Source: Pseudomonas brassicacearum
Lineage (GTDB): Bacteria > Pseudomonadota > Gammaproteobacteria > Pseudomonadales > Pseudomonadaceae
NCBI RefSeq assembly: GCF_003732265.1
Contig: NZ_MOBK01000007.1
Span: forward strand, 124,001-188,000
DNA: 64,000 nt
Direction: 5' to 3'
Part shown: piece by piece, positions 42,756-51,801 of the stretch
Layout: the number at the start of each line of letters is the position of its first letter
Position numbering within the stretch: the stretch's first letter is position 1
Made by a program: the position numbers and the translations under genes
Notes under the pieces: model-generated
Told to the model about the DNA's origin: nothing
What the model saw: only the letters and a program-made list of their open reading frames with translations
The model's database searches: none

Positions 42756-45035
42756 TTAGAGGGTCTTGACCGCAGCCGGATTGATCATCTTCGCCAACCC
42801 AAGGTTCTTCAGCGCCAGTTGCAAGGAGCTGTGGATAACTTGCGGGTTGTCGATGGTCATCAGTTCCGCGAGCAAATCCTTGGCCTTGCTCAGGTTGATC
42901 TGACGCAGCATCCACTTCACTTTCGGCAAGTTGGTGGCGTTCATCGACAGGCTGTCGAAGCCCATCGCCATCAACAGCACCGCCGCAGCCGGGTCGCCGG
43001 CCATCTCACCGCAGATGCTCACCGGCTTGCCTTCGGCATGGGCGTCACGCACCACGTTCTGCAACGCCTGAAGCACCGCCGGGTGCAGGTAGTCGTAAAG
43101 GTCGGCCACCCGCGGGTTGTTGCGGTCCACGGCCAGCAGGTACTGGGTCAGGTCGTTGGAGCCGACCGACAGGAAGTCCACTTGCCGCGCCAGTTCCTTG
43201 GTCTGATACACCGCTGCCGGAATCTCGATCATCACGCCAATCGGCGGCATCGGCACGTCGGTGCCTTCGTCGCGTACTTCGCCCCAGGCCCGGTGGATCA
43301 GGTGCAGGGCTTCTTCGAGTTCGTGGGTGCCGGAGATCATCGGCAGCAGGATCCGCAGGTTGTTCAAGCCTTCGCTGGCCTTGAGCATGGCGCGGGTCTG
43401 CACCAGGAAGATTTCCGGGTGATCCAGCGTGACGCGAATCCCGCGCCAGCCTAGGAACGGGTTGTCTTCCTTGATCGGGAAGTACGACAACGCCTTGTCG
43501 CCACCGATGTCCAGGCTGCGCATGGTGACCGGTTGCGGATGGAACGCGGCGAGCTGCTCGCGGTAGATCGCCAGCTGCTCCTTTTCGCTCGGAAACCTCT
43601 GGTTGATCATGAACGGCACTTCGGTGCGGTAAAGACCCACGCCTTCGGCGCCACGCTTCTGCGCCCGCGCCACGTCCGCCAGCAGGCCGGTGTTGACCCA
43701 AAGCGGCATGCGGTGACCGTCGAGGGTCACGCACGGCAAGTCGCGCAGGGTGTCTAGACCGAGCGCCAGTTGTTTCTCTTCTTCCACCACCTCGGCGAAT
43801 TGCTTGCGCAGAACTTCGCTTGGGTTGGTGTAGACCTCGCCCTTGGTGCCATCGACGATCAGGTCGATGCCGTCTACCTTGGCATAGGGCAGGTCGACCA
43901 GGCCCATCACCGTCGGGATGCCCATCGCCCGGGCGAGGATCGCGACGTGGGAGTTACCCGAGCCGAGGACCGAGACCAGACCGACCAGCGTGCCTTCCGG
44001 CACCTCGCCGAGCATCGCCGGCGTCAGCTCTTCGCTGACCAGAATGGTCTTTTCCGGGTAAACCAGATTCTGTTGACGCTCTTCCTGCAGATACGCCAGC
44101 AAGCGCCGGCCAAGGTCCTTGACGTCCGAGGCGCGCTCACGCAGGTAGGCGTCGTCCATCAATTCGAAACGGTTGACGTGCTCAGTGACCACCTGGCGCA
44201 ACGCACCCTGGGCCCACTGGCCGGTCCTGATCACGGTGGTGACTTCGTTGCCCAGCGCGGCATCGTCGAGCATCATCAAATAGACGTCGAACAAGGCCCG
44301 CTCTTCAGGACGCAGCTGCGAAGCCAGTTTGGCCGACAACGCGCGCATGTCGGCGCGCACGCCTTCGATGGCGGTCTTGAACAACGCCAGTTCGGCATCA
44401 ATGTCGACGATGGTCTTGTCCGGCACCACGTCCAGATCGGCAGGTGGCAGCATGACCACCGCCGTACCGACCGCCGCACCCGGCGAACCCGGCACGCCGA
44501 CGAACTTGGCTTCCTGAATGCCCTTGCCCTGACGACCCAGGCCGCGGATCGAACCGGTGGCCTCGGCGTGGGCGATTACGCCAGCAAGCTGCGCGCTCAT
44601 GGTCACGAGGAAGGCTTCTTCACCTTCATCGAACTGGCGGCGTTCTTTTTGCTGGATGACCAACACGCCGACAACGCGACGGTGGTGAATGATCGGCGCC
44701 CCGAGGAAGGAGGCGTAGCGCTCTTCACCGGTTTCGGCGAAGTAGCGGTAGCGCGGGTGATCCGCGGCGTTTTCGAGGTTCAGCGGTTCTTCGCGCGTGC
44801 CGACCAGGCCAACGAGACCTTCGTTGGGCGCCATGCTGACTTTGCCGATCGAGCGCTTGTTCAAGCCCTCGGTGGCCATCAGCACGAAGCGGTTGGACTC
44901 GGGGTCAAGCAGGTAGACCGAGCAGACCTGGCTGCCCATGGCCTCTTTGACGCGCAATACAATAATGCCCAACGCCGCCTTGAGATCCTTGGCGGAGTTA
45001 ACTTCCTGGACGATCTTGCGCAGCGTATTGAGCAT
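42756..45035 (-). CDS. ptsP: Phosphoenolpyruvate-protein phosphotransferase PtsP (nitrogen PTS enzyme I)
   Basis: 759 residues: N-terminal GAF domain (about 1-150; GLVGLVGTREEPLNLENAAD), the phosphohistidine domain with His363 in SGNSHVAILARAMGIPTVMG, and the C-terminal PEP-binding barrel (GWRGIRVTLD, SVGSNDLTQYLLAVDRNN, CGEMAGDP). It starts the PtsP-NPr-EIIA(Ntr) regulatory phosphorelay, and the GAF domain senses nitrogen status (glutamine) in studied members. It follows rppH by 22 bases, a conserved pairing. Confidence 0.96.
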   Translation of the reverse strand: MLNTLRKIVQEVNSAKDLKAALGIIVLRVKEAMGSQVCSVYLLDPESNRFVLMATEGLNKRSIGKVSMAPNEGLVGLVGTREEPLNLENAADHPRYRYFAETGEERYASFLGAPIIHHRRVVGVLVIQQKERRQFDEGEEAFLVTMSAQLAGVIAHAEATGSIRGLGRQGKGIQEAKFVGVPGSPGAAVGTAVVMLPPADLDVVPDKTIVDIDAELALFKTAIEGVRADMRALSAKLASQLRPEERALFDVYLMMLDDAALGNEVTTVIRTGQWAQGALRQVVTEHVNRFELMDDAYLRERASDVKDLGRRLLAYLQEERQQNLVYPEKTILVSEELTPAMLGEVPEGTLVGLVSVLGSGNSHVAILARAMGIPTVMGLVDLPYAKVDGIDLIVDGTKGEVYTNPSEVLRKQFAEVVEEEKQLALGLDTLRDLPCVTLDGHRMPLWVNTGLLADVARAQKRGAEGVGLYRTEVPFMINQRFPSEKEQLAIYREQLAAFHPQPVTMRSLDIGGDKALSYFPIKEDNPFLGWRGIRVTLDHPEIFLVQTRAMLKASEGLNNLRILLPMISGTHELEEALHLIHRAWGEVRDEGTDVPMPPIGVMIEIPAAVYQTKELARQVDFLSVGSNDLTQYLLAVDRNNPRVADLYDYLHPAVLQALQNVVRDAHAEGKPVSICGEMAGDPAAAVLLMAMGFDSLSMNATNLPKVKWMLRQINLSKAKDLLAELMTIDNPQVIHSSLQLALKNLGLAKMINPAAVKTL

Positions 45036-45057
45036 GGCTCGGGGTCGAACTCCGTCG

Positions 45058-45537
45058 TCAGTCGCGCGTTAAAAGGCGCGGGGCAAGCTCTTTGAGAGCG
45101 CGTCGATACACCTCGCGCTTGAATGTCACCACCTGGCCCAACGGATACCAATAGCTGACCCAGCGCCAGCCATCGAATTCCGGTTTACCGGTCAAATCCA
45201 TCCGCACCCGCTGCTCGTTGGAGATCAGGCGCAGGAGAAACCATTTCTGTTTCTGGCCGATGCACAGCGGTTGGCTGTGGGTACGAACCAGACGTTGCGG
45301 CAAACGATAGCGCAACCAGCCCCGGGTGCAGGCGAGAATTTCAACATCTTCGCGCTCAAGACCCACTTCTTCGTTCAACTCGCGGTACAAGGCGTCTTCC
45401 GGCGTCTCCTGGGGGTTGATACCGCCCTGAGGAAACTGCCAGGCATCTTGATTGATACGGCGAGCCCATAGCACCTGTCCGGCATCATTCGTGAGAATGA
45501 TCCCGACATTGGGGCGGAAACCATCGGGGTCGATCAC
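45058..45537 (-). CDS. rppH: RNA pyrophosphohydrolase
   Basis: Nudix hydrolase that removes 5' pyrophosphate from mRNA and triggers decay, 159 residues. The start is GTG: the protein begins IDPDGFRPNVGIILTND, as E. coli RppH begins MIDDDGYRPNVG, and GAGG lies nine bases upstream. The Nudix box is GGINPQETPEDALYRELNEE, continuing VGL (about residues 37-59). Upstream in-frame ATGs would add unrelated sequence. It is the first gene of the rppH-ptsP unit. Confidence 0.95.
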   Translation of the reverse strand: MIDPDGFRPNVGIILTNDAGQVLWARRINQDAWQFPQGGINPQETPEDALYRELNEEVGLEREDVEILACTRGWLRYRLPQRLVRTHSQPLCIGQKQKWFLLRLISNEQRVRMDLTGKPEFDGWRWVSYWYPLGQVVTFKREVYRRALKELAPRLLTRD

Positions 45538-45680
45538 GGCAACAACCTCGCAAACGCATGTCGCCGCATTGTTCCACAAAGGTTGTGAAAGCAGCAACGC
45601 GCCGACCGACCTTATGTGCACTCTTGTGAAAAGTCCGTATTCTGGGCGCCTTTCTACAGACTTTTCAGCGAGTAACTGCA

Positions 45681-46337
45681 ATGCGTCTGGCTTTATTCGA
45701 CTTGGACAACACCCTGCTGGGCGGCGACAGTGACCACGCCTGGGGCGATTACCTGTGCGAGCGCGGCTTTCTCGACGCCGTCGCCTACAAGGCACGCAAC
45801 GACGAGTTCTATCAGGATTACCTGGCCGGCAAGCTGGATAACGACGCCTACCTGAACTTCTGCCTGGAAGTACTCGGGCGCACCGAGATGGCCACGCTGG
45901 ATCAATGGCACCTCGATTACATGCGCGATTGCATCGAGCCGATCGTGTTGCCGCAGGCCATCGAACTGCTGGCCAAACACCGCGATGCCGGCGACAAACT
46001 GGTGATCATCACCGCGACCAACCGCTTCGTGACCGGGCCGATTGCCCAGCGCCTGGGCGTTGAAACCCTGATCGCCACCGAGTGCGAAATGGTCGATGGC
46101 CGATATACCGGGCGCAGCACGGATGTGCCGTGCTTTCGCGAAGGCAAGGTGACGCGGTTGACTCGTTGGCTGGAAGAGACCGGGTATTCGTTGGAGGACA
46201 GCTATTTCTATAGCGACTCGATGAATGATTTGCCGTTGCTGGAGCAGGTGGCGAATCCGGTGGCGGTGGATCCGGATCCGAATTTGCGTGCTGAAGCCGA
46301 GAAGCGTGGGTGGCCGGTGATTTCGTTGCGCGGCTGA
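45681..46337 (+). CDS. HAD-IB family phosphatase
   Basis: 218 residues with SerB-like HAD motifs: LFDLDNTLLGGDSD (nucleophile Asp7, acid Asp9), motif II VIITATNRF, the lysine in FREGKVTRL, and motif IV SDSMNDLPLL. Substrates cannot be read from sequence. The P. aeruginosa gene in the same place (PA0335) has, as far as I recall, been described as a histidinol-phosphate phosphatase, so that is a candidate role. Divergent from rppH. Confidence 0.85.
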   Translation: MRLALFDLDNTLLGGDSDHAWGDYLCERGFLDAVAYKARNDEFYQDYLAGKLDNDAYLNFCLEVLGRTEMATLDQWHLDYMRDCIEPIVLPQAIELLAKHRDAGDKLVIITATNRFVTGPIAQRLGVETLIATECEMVDGRYTGRSTDVPCFREGKVTRLTRWLEETGYSLEDSYFYSDSMNDLPLLEQVANPVAVDPDPNLRAEAEKRGWPVISLRG

Positions 46338-46341
46338 TATC

Positions 46342-46428
46342 GCCTTCGCGAGCAAGCCCGCTCCCACATTTAACCGAGTTCCCTCAGAGAAATACGGTTA
46401 AAGGTGGGAGCGGGCTTGCTCGCGAAGG
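46342..46428. repeat. REPIN after the HAD gene
   Basis: Facing CGAGCAAGCCCGCTCCCAC arms. The spacer starts TAACCGAGTTCCCTC and ends CGGTTAA, closely matching the spacers of the REPINs at 42658 and 58687. Confidence 0.9.
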
Positions 46429-46448
46429 GGTCAACCCGGTCTCAAGCC

Positions 46449-46874
46449 TTAAACAGGCTTGGCCCCCATCAACCCCGCAATGGCGATAAAGCAGACAAAA
46501 CTGAACAACGCCAAGGCAAAGGTAAATCTCCCCACCCCACCCGGCGCCTTGCGCAACCGATTAAGCCGCACCAGCAACCAAAACCACGCCAACGCCGCCA
46601 CGGTGTAAAGCACACTCGACGCCAACAACCACGTCTGCCCCAACGGCCAGCCCACCAGATGCACCATCCACCACCCCGTGAACGGCATGCTCAGCAGCGC
46701 CAGGCCCATCAGCAGCCAAACGAACACCCGTGGCCGCTGCAGCGTGCGTGCCCCAGCAGTCGCATCGCCACTACGCCGCGTTTGCCAAACCCATATTCCC
46801 AGGCCCAGCGCACAGCCCAACAATATGGCCGTTGCCGCGGTGTGCGCCATTTTCAGGGCAGTTAACGTTTCCAT
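46449..46874 (-). CDS. DUF2269-like four-helix membrane protein
   Basis: 141 residues with four hydrophobic segments (about 10-28, 50-68, 80-100, 118-137) and conserved-looking KMAHTAATAILLG near the start and SMPFTGWWMVHLVGW in the middle. His11 and Trp/His in the second helix recall small haem- or quinone-associated membrane proteins, but there is no catalytic motif. The function is unknown. It ends 38 bases beyond ilvA on the same strand and may be co-transcribed. Confidence 0.75.
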   Translation of the reverse strand: METLTALKMAHTAATAILLGCALGLGIWVWQTRRSGDATAGARTLQRPRVFVWLLMGLALLSMPFTGWWMVHLVGWPLGQTWLLASSVLYTVAALAWFWLLVRLNRLRKAPGGVGRFTFALALFSFVCFIAIAGLMGAKPV

Positions 46875-46912
46875 TGTCCGATTTCCTTATGCCTGCCCAC
46901 CAGCGTAGCCGC

Positions 46913-48427
46913 TCAGCCCAGAAACAGCTTATAGGCCGGATTGTCGCTTTCGTCCCAGTACGGGTAACCGATTTCTTCCAGCGCCGCCGGCACCAGATGA
47001 CGTTCGTCATGAGGCACTTGCAGCCCGGCGACTACTCGACCGTCCGCGGCACCGTGGTTGCGGTAGTGGAACATCGAGATGTTCCAGCGCCCACCCAGCT
47101 TGCTGAGGAAGTTGAACAACGCGCCCGGACGCTCCGGGAATTCGAAGCGCAGGATCACTTCGTCGACCACGTGGGCCGCACGACCGCCGACCATGTGGCG
47201 GATGTGCAGCTTGGCCAGTTCGTTGTCGGTCAGGTCCAGCACCGGGAAACCCTGCTCGGTCAGGCTCGCCAGCAGCGCACTGCGCGGGTCGGTTTCCGGG
47301 TGCGTCTGCACGCCCACGAAGATGTGCGCTTCGCTGCCGGTGTTGTAGCGGTAGTTGAATTCGGTGATCTGGCGCTTGCCGATGGCTTCGCAGAACGCCT
47401 TGAAGCTGCCCGGTTTCTCGGGGATGGTCACGGCGATGATCGCTTCACGGCCCTCGCCCAGTTCCGCGCGTTCGGCGACGTGACGCAAACGGTCGAAGTT
47501 GACGTTGGCGCCAGAGTCGATGGCGACGAAAGTGTGGCCGGTGACGCCATTCTGCTCGACGTATTTCTTGATTCCCGCCACGCCCAGCGCACCGGCCGGC
47601 TCGGTGATCGAGCGGGTGTCGTCGTAGATATCCTTGATCGCCGCGCAGATCTCGTCGGTGCTGACCGTGATCACGTCATCGACATAGTCTTTGCAGATAT
47701 CGAAGGTGTGCTGGCCAATCTGCGCCACCGCCACACCGTCGGCGAAGATGCCCACGGTCGGCAGTACCACGCGCTCGCCAGCCGCCATCGCGGCTTGCAG
47801 GCAATTGGAGTCGTCCGGTTCGACGCCGATGATCTTGATTTCCGGGCGCAGGTATTTCACGTACGCCGCGATGCCGGCAATCAGGCCGCCGCCACCGACC
47901 GGGACGAAGATCGCGTCGAGACGGCCAGGGTGCTGGCGCAGAATCTCCATCGCCACGGTGCCCTGCCCGGCAATAGTGTGGGGATCGTCGTACGGGTGGA
48001 TGTAGACGTAGCCTTTTTCGTCGACCAGTTTCAGCGAGTAGGCCAGGGCTTCCGGGAATGAATCCCCGTGCAGCACCACTTTGCCGCCGCGCGAACGCAC
48101 GCCTTCGACTTTGATTTCCGGGGTGGTCTTGGGCATGACGATGGTGGCTTTGACGCCCAACACTTTCGCCGCCAGGGCCAGGCCTTGCGCGTGGTTGCCT
48201 GCCGACGCCGTGACCACGCCGCGAGCACGTTCTTCATCGCTCAACTGGGTCAGCTTGTTGTAAGCGCCACGTATCTTGAACGAGAACACCGGCTGCAAGT
48301 CTTCACGCTTGAGCCAGATATTGTTGCCCAGCCGCTCGGAGAGCTGGCGGGCAGTCTGCAATGGGGTTTCTACGGCAACGTCATAAACGCGCGAGGTGAG
48401 GATCTTTTTGACGTACTGTTCGAGCAT
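46913..48427 (-). CDS. ilvA: Threonine ammonia-lyase, biosynthetic
   Basis: PLP enzyme that deaminates threonine to 2-oxobutyrate for isoleucine synthesis, 504 residues. PLP Lys51 is in FSFKIRGAYNKL, and the phosphate-binding loop is PVGGGGLIAGIA. The C-terminal third has two ACT-like regulatory domains (about 330-500; VTIPEKPGSFKAFCEAIG and FPERPGALFNFLSKLGG), consistent with isoleucine feedback. Divergent from rpiA across a repeat-rich gap. Confidence 0.96.
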   Translation of the reverse strand: MLEQYVKKILTSRVYDVAVETPLQTARQLSERLGNNIWLKREDLQPVFSFKIRGAYNKLTQLSDEERARGVVTASAGNHAQGLALAAKVLGVKATIVMPKTTPEIKVEGVRSRGGKVVLHGDSFPEALAYSLKLVDEKGYVYIHPYDDPHTIAGQGTVAMEILRQHPGRLDAIFVPVGGGGLIAGIAAYVKYLRPEIKIIGVEPDDSNCLQAAMAAGERVVLPTVGIFADGVAVAQIGQHTFDICKDYVDDVITVSTDEICAAIKDIYDDTRSITEPAGALGVAGIKKYVEQNGVTGHTFVAIDSGANVNFDRLRHVAERAELGEGREAIIAVTIPEKPGSFKAFCEAIGKRQITEFNYRYNTGSEAHIFVGVQTHPETDPRSALLASLTEQGFPVLDLTDNELAKLHIRHMVGGRAAHVVDEVILRFEFPERPGALFNFLSKLGGRWNISMFHYRNHGAADGRVVAGLQVPHDERHLVPAALEEIGYPYWDESDNPAYKLFLG

Positions 48428-48538
48428 CGGAAAGCATCACTGAGCGGGTTGGGCAGGGCCAAGGAGTCTAACCCGGCTTTCGGCCGGGCGACCACACTAA
48501 ACAGGTGGTTTTAGCCCTCCGCAGGCGATGAAGATCCA

Positions 48539-48698
48539 TTGTGGCGAGGGGGCTCGCCCCCGTTCGGCTGCGAAGCAGTCGTAAAATTGACTGATGCGGT
48601 CTGCTTGAAGGAATGCTGGGGAGCGCTTCGCGCTCCAACGGGGCGATGCGGCGTTCCGACAAGCCCCCTCGCCACAGGCAAGCCCCCTCGCCACAAAG
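48539..48698. repeat. Second repeat family in the ilvA-rpiA gap
   Basis: The 366-base gap between ilvA and rpiA holds palindromic repeats unlike the REP type. TGTGGCGAGGGGGCTCGCCC begins the left element, continuing CCGTTCGGCTGCGAAGCAGTC. Two direct copies of CAAGCCCCCTCGCCACA (48660-48676 and 48679-48695) close it, with an inner GGAGCGCTTCGCGCTCC palindrome near 48620. No gene is credible inside. Confidence 0.8.
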
Positions 48699-48793
48699 GG
48701 TTGTGTACTTCTGCCAATCGGGCAATGACCTTCCCCGCCTCGAAGCCTATAATGCCGGCCTTTAGTTTCCTCCTTCGGCACCTCGGAGCCCGC

Positions 48794-49468
48794 ATGACCC
48801 AGGATCAACTCAAACAGGCAGTGGCTCAGGCCGCCGTCGACTTCATCCTCCCGAAACTCGACGACAAGAGCATCGTCGGGGTCGGCACCGGCTCCACCGC
48901 CAACTGCTTCATCGACGCCCTGGCCAAGCACAAAGGCGCGTTCGACGGCGCGGTTGCCAGCTCCGAAGCCACTGCCGCCCGACTTAAAGGCCACGGCATT
49001 CCGGTGTATGAGCTGAACACCGTCAGCGACCTGGAGTTCTACGTCGACGGCGCCGATGAAAGCGACGAGCACCTGAACCTGATCAAGGGCGGCGGCGCAG
49101 CCCTGACCCGCGAGAAGATCGTCGCGGCCGTGGCCAAGACCTTCATCTGCATCGCCGACGCCAGCAAACTGGTGCCGGTGCTCGGTGAGTTCCCGCTGCC
49201 GGTCGAAGTGATCCCGATGGCCCGCAGCCACGTGGCCCGCGAGCTGGTGAAACTGGGCGGCGACCCGGTTTACCGCGAAGGCGTGTTGACCGACAACGGC
49301 AACATCATCCTCGACGTGTTCAACATGCAGATTACCAACCCGGTTGAACTGGAACGCCAGATCAACGCGATTGTTGGCGTGGTCACCAATGGCCTGTTCG
49401 CGGCGCGTCCGGCAGACCTGCTGTTGCTGGGCACCAGCGAAGGCGTGAAAACCCTGCGCGCCGAGTAA
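48794..49468 (+). CDS. rpiA: Ribose-5-phosphate isomerase A
   Basis: Interconverts ribose 5-phosphate and ribulose 5-phosphate, 224 residues. It shows the phosphate loop IVGVGTGSTANCFIDAL, DGADESDEHLNLIKGGGAA and the catalytic acid region, plus the KLVPVLGEFPLPVEV segment. The ATG at 48794 was chosen because the longer frame passes through the repeat array; CTCGGAGCCCGC precedes it. A REPIN follows. Confidence 0.96.
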   Translation: MTQDQLKQAVAQAAVDFILPKLDDKSIVGVGTGSTANCFIDALAKHKGAFDGAVASSEATAARLKGHGIPVYELNTVSDLEFYVDGADESDEHLNLIKGGGAALTREKIVAAVAKTFICIADASKLVPVLGEFPLPVEVIPMARSHVARELVKLGGDPVYREGVLTDNGNIILDVFNMQITNPVELERQINAIVGVVTNGLFAARPADLLLLGTSEGVKTLRAE

Positions 49469-49486
49469 GCCATACACAAAACAAAA

Positions 49487-49580
49487 CCTGTGGGAGCGAG
49501 CCTGCTCGCGAATTCGGTGTGTCAGTCGACAGTGATGTTGAATGATGCACCGCTTCGCGAGCAGGCTCGCTCCCACAGTT
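49487..49580. repeat. REPIN, outward-ordered type, after rpiA
   Basis: GTGGGAGCGAGCCTGCTCGCG first and CGAGCAGGCTCGCTCCCAC second (the CAGGCTCG variant). The spacer contains GTGTGTCAGTCGACAGTGATGT. Confidence 0.9.
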
Positions 49581-49595
49581 GTTTTGCGGTGTTTG

Positions 49596-50513
49596 TTAGG
49601 GTTGCGTGGGTTTTTTGAAGACGTAGAACAGGTTCGGCTCGCTGACGAGGTACATCGTGCCGTCGTCGTCCATGGCGATGCCTTCCGCTTGCGGCACGGT
49701 CTTTTGCAGGCCTTGGCGCCCCTTGTTCAGTGACATCGTACTCAGCGGACGCCCGTCCACATCCAGCTCAATAATCAGTCGCGACTCGTCGGACAACGCC
49801 AGCAAATGGCCGCTGCGTTCGTCGTATTGCAGGCTCGACAGGTCTCGCACAAACATCCCGGCATCGCGCTTGGGGTTGTTCACCACGTGCACGGCGTAGG
49901 ATTTCTCCGGGTTGTAATGCGGGAATCCCTGCACTTCGTAGATCAGCATCGGGTCGCGCTCCTTGGCGACGAACAACCGTTTGCCCACCGAATCGTAGGC
50001 CAGCCCTTCAAACCCCTTGTTACTGCCCATGTGCACGCCAAGGACCATCTGCTCGGCGTCCGCCCCGTCGAGAAAAGTCGTGTCGTGCTCCAGGTGAATC
50101 TTGATCAGCCGCTGCTGGCTCTCATCGGTGATCACGTAAGTGTCGGCACTGATGAACTCCACCGCCTCCGGATCACCGAAACCAATCAACGCCACACGCC
50201 GCAGGATCTTGCCCTCAAGCGACAACTCGATCAGCTCGGAATCTTTATTGGTGACCGTGAACAGGCTTTTGCGCACCGGATCGAACGTCAGCGCCGAGAC
50301 GTTATCGTTCAGCCCGTCGATCACCCGCGCCTCGATGTCCACCCGGTATTGATCCAGGCCCATAGAGATGCTGCTCTGCGGCTGCCAAAGCTTATGCAGA
50401 TTGAACCACGCACGCTCGAACAGGCGCATGTATTGGCCGATCGCAACCAGCACGATCAGCGCAATCACTGACAGGATCAAAACGAGGGGTTTGGGACGGG
50501 CAAGTCGGCGCAT
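49596..50513 (-). CDS. SdiA-regulated-domain protein, copy 1
   Basis: 305 residues: an uncleaved N-terminal anchor (about residues 9-27, LVLILSVIALIVLVAIG), then a periplasmic beta-propeller-like SdiA-regulated domain with repeated strands (VSALTFDPVRKSLFTVTNKD, LSSLQYDERSGHLLALSDES) and the terminal AEGIAMDDDGTMYLVSEPNL. The family was named from an E. coli SdiA-activated gene; its biochemical role is unknown. It is a paralogue of the adjacent upstream gene. Confidence 0.86.
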   Translation of the reverse strand: MRRLARPKPLVLILSVIALIVLVAIGQYMRLFERAWFNLHKLWQPQSSISMGLDQYRVDIEARVIDGLNDNVSALTFDPVRKSLFTVTNKDSELIELSLEGKILRRVALIGFGDPEAVEFISADTYVITDESQQRLIKIHLEHDTTFLDGADAEQMVLGVHMGSNKGFEGLAYDSVGKRLFVAKERDPMLIYEVQGFPHYNPEKSYAVHVVNNPKRDAGMFVRDLSSLQYDERSGHLLALSDESRLIIELDVDGRPLSTMSLNKGRQGLQKTVPQAEGIAMDDDGTMYLVSEPNLFYVFKKPTQP

Positions 50514-50616
50514 TCAGGCGAGCTCGAAAACAAAACGGGCGGATGAAATATCACGCCCGTATGAATTCAAGCTTAATGGCCATTGGCTTGCGACCACAAC
50601 CGTGGGTGTGTGGCGA

Positions 50617-51543
50617 CTATTTCTGCTTTTCGAAGCGGTAGAACAGGTTCGGCTCACTGACCATGTACAAATTGCCCGCGTCGTCCATGGTCACGCCTTC
50701 GGCGCGTGGAATGGTGCTCTTGAGGCCATTGAAGCCGCGCAACAGGGCGATGAAGCTGACTTGCTCACCCTTTTTGTCCAGCTCCATCAACAAGTGCGAG
50801 TCGGCGGACAGCACCAGCATGTGGCCCGTGCGCGGGTCGATGGCCAGGGCCGACAGGTTGCGCATGTCCAGCGCATGGCTGGCCAGCTTCAGCTTGTCAC
50901 CGGTCAGGACCCGGCCGTCACCTTTCCAGGCAAACAGGGCCGGCGGACGCTCTTCGCCCAGCAGCAACTGCTGGTTTTGCGAATCCCAGGTGACCCCTTC
51001 AAAGGCCTTGTTCTGGTCTTTCGAAGGCCCGAGGTCGTACTTCGTAAAGTCGGCGATGTTCAATTCACGGGTGTTGGCATCGACCTTGACGACGGTGATC
51101 AAGTGCTCGCGCTCATCGACAATCGCCAGCAGGCCGTTGCCCAGCACGGTGACGCCTTCCGGGTTGCTCCAACCCACCAGCGGCATTTTGCGCAGGACAT
51201 CGCCTTGAAGATTCAGCTCGACCAGAAACGGGTTCTTGCCCATAACCGAAAACAGCGTTTTGGTCTGAGGATCGTAAGCGAGGTCCGAGGCTTCGTCCTT
51301 TTCCATGCCCGGCAATACCTTGGCATCGATCACTGCCCGGTAGCCAGGAAGCCAGATACTGGCCTGACGCTCGGCCGGGCTCTTGAATTGCTCTTTCACC
51401 CAGAGCACGCCGCGATTATCCCAATGCATTGCAAAAGCAACGCCGTACGCAATGACCGCCACCAGCATCAGCCAGGCGAACCAAGGCAGCGCGAAGCGCG
51501 AGCGGCGGGTTGTTTTGAGCGTGGACAGCGGTGGGGTGGCCAT
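50617..51543 (-). CDS. SdiA-regulated-domain protein, copy 2
   Basis: 308 residues with the same plan as copy 1: membrane anchor (about 18-38, PWFAWLMLVAVIAYGVAFA), propeller-like repeats (ASDLAYDPQTKTLFSVMGKN, LSALAIDPRTGHMLVLSADS) and the terminal AEGVTMDDAGNLYMVSEPNL. The two are separated by 103 bases and clearly arose by tandem duplication, since they share the C-terminal NLFY ending. The periplasmic role is unknown. Confidence 0.86.
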   Translation of the reverse strand: MATPPLSTLKTTRRSRFALPWFAWLMLVAVIAYGVAFAMHWDNRGVLWVKEQFKSPAERQASIWLPGYRAVIDAKVLPGMEKDEASDLAYDPQTKTLFSVMGKNPFLVELNLQGDVLRKMPLVGWSNPEGVTVLGNGLLAIVDEREHLITVVKVDANTRELNIADFTKYDLGPSKDQNKAFEGVTWDSQNQQLLLGEERPPALFAWKGDGRVLTGDKLKLASHALDMRNLSALAIDPRTGHMLVLSADSHLLMELDKKGEQVSFIALLRGFNGLKSTIPRAEGVTMDDAGNLYMVSEPNLFYRFEKQK

Positions 51544-51689
51544 TGAGGGATGCGTTCCAGAAATTCAGGCTAGGGGTAATAGCACAATTGGGGCCGGCTC
51601 AGACGCCGCGAGCCCCGGAATTATCCAGACGAAATGTGAAAAAAACGGGAAATGGCGGGATTGCCCTACTGCGACCAACCACGAAACCC

Positions 51690-51782
51690 ACTGTGGGAGC
51701 GGGCTTGCTCGCGAACGCGGCGTGTCAGTCAACATTAAAGTTGCCTGATACACCGCATTCGCGAGCAAGCCCGCTCCCACAG
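51690..51782. repeat. REPIN, outward-ordered type, upstream of the SdiA-regulated pair
   Basis: GTGGGAGCGGGCTTGCTCGCG first and CGAGCAAGCCCGCTCCCAC second. The spacer contains GTGTCAGTCAACATTAAAGT, as in the other elements of this topology. Confidence 0.9.
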
Positions 51783-51801
51783 TTGTTTTGCGGTGATGCG
51801 A

